DNA from: Flavobacteriales bacterium
GTDB lineage: Bacteria; Bacteroidota; Bacteroidia; Flavobacteriales_F; PHOS-HE28
DNA: 64,000 nt
Assembly (NCBI GenBank): GCA_020635655.1
Contig: JACJZI010000005.1
Coordinates: 274,451 to 338,450, forward strand
Direction of reading: 5' to 3'
Under the pieces are notes generated by a model, which was not told the origin of the DNA, did no database searches, and saw only the letters and a list, made by a program, of their open reading frames with translations. Made by a program: the position numbers and the translations under genes. Below are positions 17,730-26,800 of this stretch, piece by piece. Numbering within the stretch: the stretch's first letter is position 1; each line of letters begins with the position of its first letter.

Positions 17730-20700
17730 ATGACCCTGCGCCTCTGGACATCGGCGTGCCTGATCGGGTTGCTGGCCACCTCCGCCCGCGCTCAGAGCTA
17801 TGCGTACGACCAATCGGTCATTGCATGGGCCTCCGTCCAGAGCAGCCCTCCCCAGATCACCCTGCAGTGGACGACCCATGCGAGCACGACGGGTTTCGAC
17901 ATCTATCGGAAGCTGAAGGGAGGGACCAGTTGGGGCAATTCCATCGCCACCCTCGGCGGGTCGGCCACACAGTTCGTGGACCAGAACGTCTCCAAGAACG
18001 TCTCCTACGAGTACAAGATCGTGAGGTACACGATCGGGTTGGGGAATGGATATGGGTATGTGAACAGTGGCATCGAACTCGACATGGTGGAGGACCGGGG
18101 ACGGATCATCCTGGTGGTGGACGATGCCTTTTCGGTCCCCTTGGCCGCACAGCTCCAACAATTGGAACAGGACTTGACCGCGGACGGCTGGATGGTCGTG
18201 CGCCACGATGTGTCCGAGTCCGATGCAGTGACGAGCGTTAAAAGCCTGATCGTCGCCGACTACAACGCGGCCCCAACGACCACGAAGGCCGTCTTCCTTT
18301 TCGGGCATGTACCAGTGCCCTATAGTGGCAACCTGGCGCCGGACGGACACAGTGACCATTACGGCGCATGGCCTGCTGACGTTTATTACGGTGATGTCGA
18401 TGGGACTTGGACGGACGCCACGGTCTATGCGTCCGGGACCCAGCAGGACCCACGGAACGTGAATGTTCCAGGGGATGGGAAGTTCGACCAATCGACGATC
18501 CCTTCCGCGGTGGAACTGATGGTCGGAAGGGTCGACCTCCACAACATGCCGGCCTTCAGTCAGAGCGAGACCACGTTGTTGAGCAACTACCTCACCAAGC
18601 TGCACGATTGGAAGGTGAAGGCGCTCACGGCGCCATTGCGGGGACTGGTCTATGACAATTTCTGGGGCTATCCGGACGGCTATGCGTCGAACGGCCTGCG
18701 GGGTTTCGGCCCACTCGTGGGCGGGAACAACATCCTTGATACGGACAACTACTTCACCAATCTCTCCCAGCAGAGCTACATGTGGAGCTATGCGTGTGGC
18801 CCGGGATGGTGGGAGCATTCCATCGGATTGGGAAGCACGGCCGATTTCGCCAGCATTCCGGTACAGACCATCTTCACCGTTCTTTTCGGGAGCTATTTCG
18901 GCGACTGGGACAAGCAGGACGATTTCCTGCGCGCACCGCTCGCGTCGGGCACGGCGCTCACTGATTTCTGGGCGGGATATCCGAATTGGTTCGTTCATCA
19001 TATGGGCATGGGGGAGACGATCGGCTACGGCACCATGCTCACCCAGAACAACGGCAACGGGCACTATGAGCCACCGAACTGGCAGAACGGCAGGGTGCAC
19101 ATCGCCCTGATGGGCGACCCGACCCTGCGGATGTTCATTGTGGCCCCACCCACCAACGTGACGGGATCGATCACGGGACCCAACACGGCCACCATCAACT
19201 GGTCCGCATCGCCCGATGCCTCCGAGGGGTACCATGTATACCGGTACAACGGTTCGGCCTGGGTCCGGCTCACCACGGCTCCGGTCACCACCACGACCTA
19301 CATGATGAACACCACCGGGCTTTCGGGGTCCGTGACCGTCATGGTCCGAGCATTGAAGTTGGAGAATTCATACAGTGGAAGTTTCTACAACCTGAGCCTT
19401 GGGTCGAAGGGTGCCGTGAACATCAACGGTCAGGCCTCGGACTGCCTGGGTGTGGTCGGAGGGTCCGCACTACCCGGAACGGCCTGCAACGACGGGAATT
19501 CCGGCACGGTGAACGACACCTGGACCAGCGACTGCCAATGCATCGGACAACTTCCTCCGGATTGCCAGGGTATGCCCGGGGGGAACGCATTGCCCGGTAC
19601 CTCCTGCAACGACGGCAACGCATGCACGACAGGTGATGTCTGGGATGCGAATTGTCAGTGTGCCGGCACCCCGGTGAACTGCAACGACAACGATCCCTGC
19701 ACGACCGACAATTGCAGCAACGGGATCTGCGTGCATAGCGCAGTGCCGGACAGCGATGGTGATGGCGCGTGCGATGCGATCGATGGTTGTCCGAACGATC
19801 CGAACAAGACCGCGCCCGGCAGCTGTGGATGTGGGAACCCCGAGCCTGGAACGGCCTGCGATGACGGGGACCAGGGAACGATCGACGATGTGATCGGACC
19901 CGACTGCTCGTGCACGGGTACACCGGTGGTCTTTGATTGTCTGGGGATGGCGAACGGCCCCGCGTTGCCCGGAACGACTTGTGACGATGGGGATGCGGCA
20001 ACGGGGAATGATACCTGGAGCGTGGACTGTGTCTGCGTGGGTGAATTGATCGATTGCGCCGGTGTGCCGGGCGGAACAACTTTGCCCGGAAGTCCTTGTG
20101 ACGACGGCTATGTCCTGACCAGCAATGACCAGCTCAGCGTGGATTGCATCTGCCTGGGGGATACCATTCCGGAGGATTGCCAGGGCGTGGTGGATGGTCC
20201 CGCACTTCCCGGGACCTCTTGTGACGATGGTGACCCGGGGACCGGCGACGATACCTGGGATGCCAGCTGCGAATGCACGGGGACACTGATCGATTGCGAG
20301 GGAACGATCGGCGGCCCTGCCCTGCCCGGAACGTCGTGTGATGATGGGGATGCGACCACCGGCAATGACCAGTGGCAGCTGGACTGCACCTGCACGGGTG
20401 CGCTCATCGACTGCATGGGCATACCCGGCGGGACCGACCTGCCCGGCACCGCATGTGATGATGGGGATGCCTCGACCGGGAACGACCTCTGGGATAGCGA
20501 CTGCACCTGTGCCGGCGAACTGATCGATTGCGAAGGCATGCCCGGTGGAACGGCGCTCCCAGGTGCCACCTGCGACGACGGCGATGCCGCCACCGGCAAC
20601 GACCAATGGGACGCGAACTGTGCGTGCCAGGGTGAGCTGATCGATTGCGAGGGAACGATCGGCGGCCCTGCCCTGCCCGGAACGTCGTGTGATGATGGGG

Positions 20701-23627
20701 ATGCGACCACCGGCAATGACCAGTGGCAGCTGGACTGCACCTGCACGGGTGCGCTCATCGACTGCATGGGCATACCCGGCGGGACCGACCTGCCCGGCAC
20801 CGCATGTGATGATGGGGATGCCTCGACCGGGAACGACCTCTGGGATACCGACTGCACCTGTGCCGGCGAACTGATCGATTGCGAAGGCATGCCCGGTGGA
20901 ACGGCGCTCCCAGGCGCCACCTGCGACGACGGCGATGCCGCCACCGGCAACGACCAGTGGGACGCGAACTGTGCGTGCCAGGGTGAGCTGATCGATTGCG
21001 AGGGAACGATCGGCGGCCCTGCCCTGCCCGGAACGTCGTGTGATGATGGGGATGCGACCACCGGCAATGACCAGTGGCAGCTGGACTGCACCTGCACGGG
21101 TGCGCTCATCGACTGCATGGGCATACCCGGCGGGACCGACCTGCCCGGCACCGCATGCGATGACGGGGACGCCTCGACCGGCAACGACCTCTGGGATGTG
21201 GATTGCGTATGCGTCGGCGAGCTGATCGATTGCGAGGGGGTCATCGGAGGTGGTGCGTTGCCGGGTACTTCCTGCGATGACGGTTATTTCCTGACCATCA
21301 ACGATGCCTATGCCACGGACTGTACCTGCCTCGGGGACACGGTACCAGAGGATTGTCAGGGTGTGCTCTTCGGACCGGCGTTGCCCGGCACCCCTTGTGA
21401 TGATGGGGACGCCTCCACAGGCAACGACATCTGGCACGCCGACTGCACCTGCTGGGGCGAATTGATCGATTGCGTGGGTATTCCCGGTGGAAGCGCCCTG
21501 CCCGGCACTTCCTGTGACGATGGCGACGCATCGACCGGTGATGACATCTGGCACGCCGACTGCGCCTGCTGGGGCGAATTGATCGATTGCGTGGGTGTTC
21601 CCGGTGGAAGCGCCCTGCCCGGCACCTCATGTGACGACGGTGACGCATCGACCGGTGACGACATCTGGCATCCTGACTGCACCTGCTGGGGCGAATTGAT
21701 CGATTGCACCGGTGTTCCCGGTGGAAATGAACTGCCGGGTGGGGCCTGTGATGATGGTGATGTGTCCACTGGTGCTGACATCTGGCAGTCCGACTGCACC
21801 TGCATGGGTGAGCTGATCGACTGCATGGGGATCCCGGGAGGGTCAACATTGCCAGGTACGCCTTGCGATGATGGTGATGCTGCCACCGGTGACGACATCT
21901 GGCATCCTGACTGCACCTGCTGGGGCGAATTGATCGATTGCACCGGTGATCCCGGTGGTCCGGACCTTCCCGGGGTCGCTTGTGACGATGGCGATCCATC
22001 CACGGGGGCCGATACATGGAGCGCCGATTGCCTATGCTCCGGCGAACTGATCGATTGTACTGGTGATCCGGGCGGATCGGCGCTTCCCGGAACATCCTGT
22101 GATGACGGGGATGCGACCACCGGGGACGACCTTTGGCAGCCCGATTGCGATTGCGTGGGTGAACCGATCGATTGCATTGGCGATCCGGGAGGAAGTGCAC
22201 TGCCGGGCACCTTATGCGATGATGGCGATCCCGCGACCGGTGATGACCAGTGGGGGACGGATTGCATCTGCGTGGGCGAGTTGATCGATTGCACGGGTGT
22301 TCCCGGAGGGACGGAACTGCCGGGCACCTTCTGTGACGATGGAGATGCATCCACCGGTGATGACATCTGGCTGACGAACTGTGTATGTGCAGGAGAACTC
22401 ATCGATTGTCTGGGTGATCCGGGAGGCAATGCCCTGCCGGGTGCTTCGTGCGATGACGGAGATCCCTCCACCGGGAACGATGCCTGGGGAGTGGATTGCA
22501 CTTGTGCGGGCGAACTGATCGACTGCCTCGGCGATCCCGGAGGGTCCGCCTTGCCCGGTGTGCCCTGCGATGACGGAGATGCATCCACCGGTGATGACAC
22601 CTGGGGGACGGATTGTGTTTGCGCCGGCCAACTCATCGACTGCCAGGGAATTCCCGGTGGCATGGCGCTGCCTGGAACGCTCTGCGACGATGATGACGCG
22701 ACCACGGGCAACGACATGTGGGACCCGGATTGCAACTGTACGGGTCAGTTGATCGATTGCGTCGGTGTTCCAGGAGGCAATGCGTTGCCGGGCACGCCAT
22801 GCGACGACGACGACCAGACCACCGGTGACGATATCTGGCTTGTGGACTGCACCTGCGCGGGCCAATTGATCGATTGCACCGGAGTGCCTGGCGGCCCGGC
22901 GTTGCCCGGCTCACCGTGCGACGACGATGATCCCTCGACCGGCAACGACACATGGAACAGCAATTGTGGTTGCTATGGTGAAGCCTATGACTGCGAAGGC
23001 GAACCCGGCGGCACCGCATTGCCGGGATCACCCTGTGACGATGGCCAGACGAATACGACGGGCGACTCCTGGACGTCCGATTGCCTCTGTGTCGGATTGC
23101 TGATCGATTGCAATGGCGTGCCGGGGGGTACTGCGTTCATCGATGATTGTGGGAATTGTGCCGGTGGCACCACCGGCATCTCTCCGGATCCCGACGGCGA
23201 TCTGGACGGTGTCCTGGATTGCATGGACAACTGTCCTTCACTTGTGAACCCAGGCCAGGCGGACCTCGATGGGGACGGCCTCGGTGACCTGTGCGACAAT
23301 TGTCCATGGGTCTACAATCCCCTCCAGGAGGATTCCGATGGCGATGGCGTCGGCGATCCCTGTGAGGTGATCGGGATCGAGGAGGTGGGTGACGGGGTGC
23401 CGCTGATCTTCGTGCATCCGAACCCCACGCAGGGTCCCCTTCGCATCCAATTGAAAGATCCCAGCGCGGACCATGTCGTGTTCTACGATGTTCTCGGAGC
23501 CCGCGTCCTGGTGTTGCCTTTCGATCAATCGATCGATGTGAGCGCGTTGGCACAGGGCACATACCTGCTTGTTGTGGAGGACGCGCAGGACCACGGCCTG
23601 GCGCGTGCAAGGATCGTTCGTCCCTGA
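17730..23627 (+). CDS. Giant T9SS surface protein with cysteine-rich repeats (paralogue 1)
   Basis: A 1965-residue exported protein. The start at 17730 gives a clean signal peptide (MTLRLWTSACLIGLLATSARA). An N-terminal fibronectin-III-like segment is followed by a domain resembling peptidase C25 (gingipain) in order: KAVFLFGHVPVP, VELMVGRVDL, FGSYFGDWD near residue 386, and LMGDPTLRM. The positions where C25 enzymes carry His and Cys do not show them. A second FN3-like segment leads to about 29 units of 39 residues with the pattern DCxGxPGGxALPGTxCDDGDxxTG (residues 571-1792), then thrombospondin-3-like DxDxDGxxD repeats and a type A sorting domain (FVHPNPTQGPL...YLLVVE). It is probably anchored on or released from the cell surface. 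It is a tandem paralogue of the next gene. Confidence 0.88.
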   Translation: MTLRLWTSACLIGLLATSARAQSYAYDQSVIAWASVQSSPPQITLQWTTHASTTGFDIYRKLKGGTSWGNSIATLGGSATQFVDQNVSKNVSYEYKIVRYTIGLGNGYGYVNSGIELDMVEDRGRIILVVDDAFSVPLAAQLQQLEQDLTADGWMVVRHDVSESDAVTSVKSLIVADYNAAPTTTKAVFLFGHVPVPYSGNLAPDGHSDHYGAWPADVYYGDVDGTWTDATVYASGTQQDPRNVNVPGDGKFDQSTIPSAVELMVGRVDLHNMPAFSQSETTLLSNYLTKLHDWKVKALTAPLRGLVYDNFWGYPDGYASNGLRGFGPLVGGNNILDTDNYFTNLSQQSYMWSYACGPGWWEHSIGLGSTADFASIPVQTIFTVLFGSYFGDWDKQDDFLRAPLASGTALTDFWAGYPNWFVHHMGMGETIGYGTMLTQNNGNGHYEPPNWQNGRVHIALMGDPTLRMFIVAPPTNVTGSITGPNTATINWSASPDASEGYHVYRYNGSAWVRLTTAPVTTTTYMMNTTGLSGSVTVMVRALKLENSYSGSFYNLSLGSKGAVNINGQASDCLGVVGGSALPGTACNDGNSGTVNDTWTSDCQCIGQLPPDCQGMPGGNALPGTSCNDGNACTTGDVWDANCQCAGTPVNCNDNDPCTTDNCSNGICVHSAVPDSDGDGACDAIDGCPNDPNKTAPGSCGCGNPEPGTACDDGDQGTIDDVIGPDCSCTGTPVVFDCLGMANGPALPGTTCDDGDAATGNDTWSVDCVCVGELIDCAGVPGGTTLPGSPCDDGYVLTSNDQLSVDCICLGDTIPEDCQGVVDGPALPGTSCDDGDPGTGDDTWDASCECTGTLIDCEGTIGGPALPGTSCDDGDATTGNDQWQLDCTCTGALIDCMGIPGGTDLPGTACDDGDASTGNDLWDSDCTCAGELIDCEGMPGGTALPGATCDDGDAATGNDQWDANCACQGELIDCEGTIGGPALPGTSCDDGDATTGNDQWQLDCTCTGALIDCMGIPGGTDLPGTACDDGDASTGNDLWDTDCTCAGELIDCEGMPGGTALPGATCDDGDAATGNDQWDANCACQGELIDCEGTIGGPALPGTSCDDGDATTGNDQWQLDCTCTGALIDCMGIPGGTDLPGTACDDGDASTGNDLWDVDCVCVGELIDCEGVIGGGALPGTSCDDGYFLTINDAYATDCTCLGDTVPEDCQGVLFGPALPGTPCDDGDASTGNDIWHADCTCWGELIDCVGIPGGSALPGTSCDDGDASTGDDIWHADCACWGELIDCVGVPGGSALPGTSCDDGDASTGDDIWHPDCTCWGELIDCTGVPGGNELPGGACDDGDVSTGADIWQSDCTCMGELIDCMGIPGGSTLPGTPCDDGDAATGDDIWHPDCTCWGELIDCTGDPGGPDLPGVACDDGDPSTGADTWSADCLCSGELIDCTGDPGGSALPGTSCDDGDATTGDDLWQPDCDCVGEPIDCIGDPGGSALPGTLCDDGDPATGDDQWGTDCICVGELIDCTGVPGGTELPGTFCDDGDASTGDDIWLTNCVCAGELIDCLGDPGGNALPGASCDDGDPSTGNDAWGVDCTCAGELIDCLGDPGGSALPGVPCDDGDASTGDDTWGTDCVCAGQLIDCQGIPGGMALPGTLCDDDDATTGNDMWDPDCNCTGQLIDCVGVPGGNALPGTPCDDDDQTTGDDIWLVDCTCAGQLIDCTGVPGGPALPGSPCDDDDPSTGNDTWNSNCGCYGEAYDCEGEPGGTALPGSPCDDGQTNTTGDSWTSDCLCVGLLIDCNGVPGGTAFIDDCGNCAGGTTGISPDPDGDLDGVLDCMDNCPSLVNPGQADLDGDGLGDLCDNCPWVYNPLQEDSDGDGVGDPCEVIGIEEVGDGVPLIFVHPNPTQGPLRIQLKDPSADHVVFYDVLGARVLVLPFDQSIDVSALAQGTYLLVVEDAQDHGLARARIVRP
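19440..23105 (+). repeat. Array of ~29 coding units of ~117 bp (four-cysteine repeat)
   Basis: Tandem units of about 39 codons. Each has four cysteines: one after the leading Asp, one before the acidic DDGD, and a CxC near the end. Near residue 640 one stretch departs from the pattern and carries a DSDGDGACD calcium-binding-like loop. The CDDGD core recalls the Myxococcus cysteine-rich repeat (CDDGNxxxxDGC), but spacing differs. Confidence 0.85.
20292..21227 (+). repeat. 351-bp higher-order tandem repeat (3-unit blocks)
   Basis: Three 117-bp units (starting DCEGTIGG, DCMGIPGG, DCEGMPGG) recur as a block at 20292, 20643 and 20994. The third block lacks its last unit, so eight units span exactly 936 bases. 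The blocks are almost identical in nucleotide sequence, with only a few changes such as gatagc/gatacc and one caatgg/cagtgg. This points to recent block amplification. Confidence 0.9.
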
Positions 23628-23880
23628 TCCATCCTGTTCGATCTGCCGGACAGGCCCGGCGCGTGCAGGTCAGGACCCATCGGCAAAGTGGGTCCGTCCG
23701 TCGAATGGTCCCGCCGACGGGACAAGGTCCCATGTAACCTTGGCGTACACGGCTGCGATAAACAGGCCTGCCTGCTCATGGGACCACACTTCGAACAACG
23801 GTATTTGTTGATCCGACGACCGGCTTGCCTGCCGGTGGACGCATGGGTAAGGCGCCCCTTCCAAACCGTCCTTTCTGCCC
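23628..23880 (+). other. Spacer between the two giant T9SS genes
   Basis: A 253-base spacer with two perfect small inverted repeats shortly after the upstream stop: GGACCCA/TGGGTCC at 23673-23695 and GTCCCG/CGGGAC around a CCGA tetraloop at 23708-23723. Neither has a following T run, so termination is uncertain. No TAnnTTTG box was seen close to the next ATG. Confidence 0.45.
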
Positions 23881-26800
23881 ATGCAACGCCTGTTCATCCT
23901 TCCGCTCGCTGCGTGCGTCTCCGGTAGCCTCGCCGCGCAATCCTATTCCCAGACCAATGCGGTCCAGGTCGAAGCCGTCGTCCAGGCTTCGCCGGCGTCC
24001 ATCACATTGAGCTGGCCATCGTTCCCGAACACCAACGGGATCACGATCTATCGCAAACTGAAGTCGGCCACCTCTTGGGGCGGCATTTATGCCGCTCCAG
24101 GTGCCTCCGCCACACAGTATACCGACAATGGCGTGAGCGTCGGCACCTATTACGAGTACAAGCTCGTGCGCAGTGCCTCCTCGGGCACGGGCTACGGGTA
24201 TGTGGCCACAGGGATCGAGGTCCAGCCGACAGAATACATGGGCAAGGTCGTGCTGCTCGTGGACAACACGTTCACCACCTCGCTGGCCACCCAATTGACC
24301 CAGTTGGAACAGGACCTGAGGTCGGATGGTTGGGCTGTGCTTCGCCATGACGTGTCGCGCTCGGCTGCCGTCACCAGTATCAGAGCATTGGTCCAGGCCG
24401 ACTATAACGCCGACCCCACGAACGTCAAGGCTGTCTACATGATCGGACATGTCCCGGTACCCTATTCCGGGAACATCAACCCCGACGGGCACAGCGGTCA
24501 CCTCGGTGCCTGGCCCTGCGACGGCTACTACGGCGAAATGAACGGCACCTGGACCGACAATTCCGTGAACAACAACGGCGCTCAGGAAGTGTCGAACAGG
24601 AACGTGCCCGGTGATGGCAAGTTCGATCAAAGTGATTTCCCGAACGACGTTGAACTGCAGGTCGGGCGCGTGGACCTCTACGATATGCCTGCGTTCAGCC
24701 AGACCGAGACCCAACTCTTGCAGAACTACCTCAACAAGGCACATGCGTTCAAATCGAAGCAATGGGTCCCGCAGGAACGAGGTATCGTGTTCGACAATTT
24801 CCAGTTCCTGAGCTATCCTCTCGCCGGTTGCGGGTACAGGGAGATCGCTCCGCTCGTCGGTCCCGGCAACATCACCGATTGCAATCCCAATGCCTATTCG
24901 TTCTACACCTATGTGGACGGGCAGAGCTATCTCTGGAGCTATGTGTGCGGTGCGGGTCTTCAGGCCATGGACGGTTCTGTCCTGACCTACAACGGGGTGG
25001 ACCATGTGGGGACCACGCAGGACTATGCGGCGATCAATATGGATGCCGTGTTCAACATGTCGTTCGGAAGCTATTTCGGCGATTGGGACAATCGGAACAA
25101 CTTCCTCCGTGCGCCCCTGTGCACGGGGCATGCATTGACCAATACCTGGGCGGCCATTCCCAACTGGTGGTTCCACCATATGGGCATGGGCGACAACATC
25201 GGCTACGGGGTCCGCCAGAGCATGAACAATACGTCGAACCTATACGCACCCCTTCATGGGGGCTGGCAAGGTTCCATAGGGAGGAGCCATCTCGCTCTGA
25301 TGGGCGATCCCTCCCTGCGCATGAAGTATGTAGCCCCTCCCTCGAACCTTCAGGTCACCAACAACGGTGGAAATGCCGCATTCGCCTGGACGGCTTCCCC
25401 GGATGCGGTGCTCGGCTACTATGTCTATCAGTTCGATCCGACCTCGGGTGAGGTGAGCCGCGTTATACCGACGCTAGTCACAACGACCAGCTACCAAAGT
25501 CCGACGGTCCCTTTTGTGGCCGGTAGGGAGTACATGGTACGCGCCGTGAAGCTGGAATCAACGCACAGCGGCAGCTTCTTCAACTTGAGCCTCGGTGCGA
25601 TCGGTACTGCTGCCGGCTCACCGACCCCGGATTGTATGGGTGTACCTGGTGGCAACGCCCTGCCGGGCACCTCGTGCGATGACGGCAATGCGAACACGAT
25701 CAACGATACGTGGTCGGCGAACTGCAGCTGCGTGGGCACGCCGGTGACCTATGACTGCCTGGGCGTGGCGAACGGACCCGCCCTGCCGGGCACCTCGTGC
25801 GACGACGGCAACGCGAACACGGGCAACGACACCTGGGACGCGAACTGCAGCTGCACGGGTCAGGTGCTCGACTGTGCGGGCGTGCCGGGTGGCACGGCGT
25901 ACTATGACAACTGTTCGACCTGCGTGGGCGGCACCACGGGCCTGACGGCCTGCACGCAGGACTGTGCAGGCACCTGGGGCGGCAACGCCCTGCCGGGCAC
26001 CTCGTGCGATGACGGCAATGCGAACACGGGCAACGACACCTGGGACGCGAACTGCAACTGCACGGGTCAGGTGCTCGACTGTGCGGGCGTGCCGGGTGGC
26101 ACGGCGTACTATGACAACTGTTCGACCTGCGTGGGCGGCACCACGGGCCTGACGGCCTGCACGCAGGACTGTGCAGGCACCTGGGGCGGCAACGCCCTGC
26201 CGGGCACCTCGTGCGATGACGGCAATGCGAACACGGGCAACGACACCTGGGACGCGAACTGCAACTGCACGGGTCAGGTGCTCGACTGTGCGGGCGTGCC
26301 GGGTGGCACGGCGTACTATGACAACTGTTCGACCTGCGTGGGCGGCACCACGGGCCTGACGGCCTGCACGCAGGACTGTGCAGGCACCTGGGGTGGCAGC
26401 GCCCTGCCGGGCACCTCGTGCGACGACGGCGATGCGAACACGATCAACGATACGTGGTCGGCGAACTGCAGCTGCGTGGGCACGCCGGTGACCTATGACT
26501 GCCTGGGCGTGGCGAACGGACCCGCCCTGCCGGGCACCTCGTGCGACGACGGCAACGCGAACACGGGCAACGACACCTGGGACGCGAACTGCAACTGCAC
26601 GGGTCAGGTGCTCGACTGTGCGGGCGTGCCGGGTGGCACGGCGTACTATGACAACTGTTCGACCTGCGTGGGCGGCACCACGGGCCTGACGGCCTGCACG
26701 CAGGACTGTGCAGGCACCTGGGGCGGCAACGCCCTGCCGGGCACCTCGTGCGATGACGGCAATGCGAACACGGGCAACGACACCTGGGACGCGAACTGCA

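Noticed and set aside
19470..21554. A 694-codon minus-strand open frame opposite T9SS paralogue 1
   Set aside because: Same reason: repeat-driven shadow of the plus-strand coding sequence.
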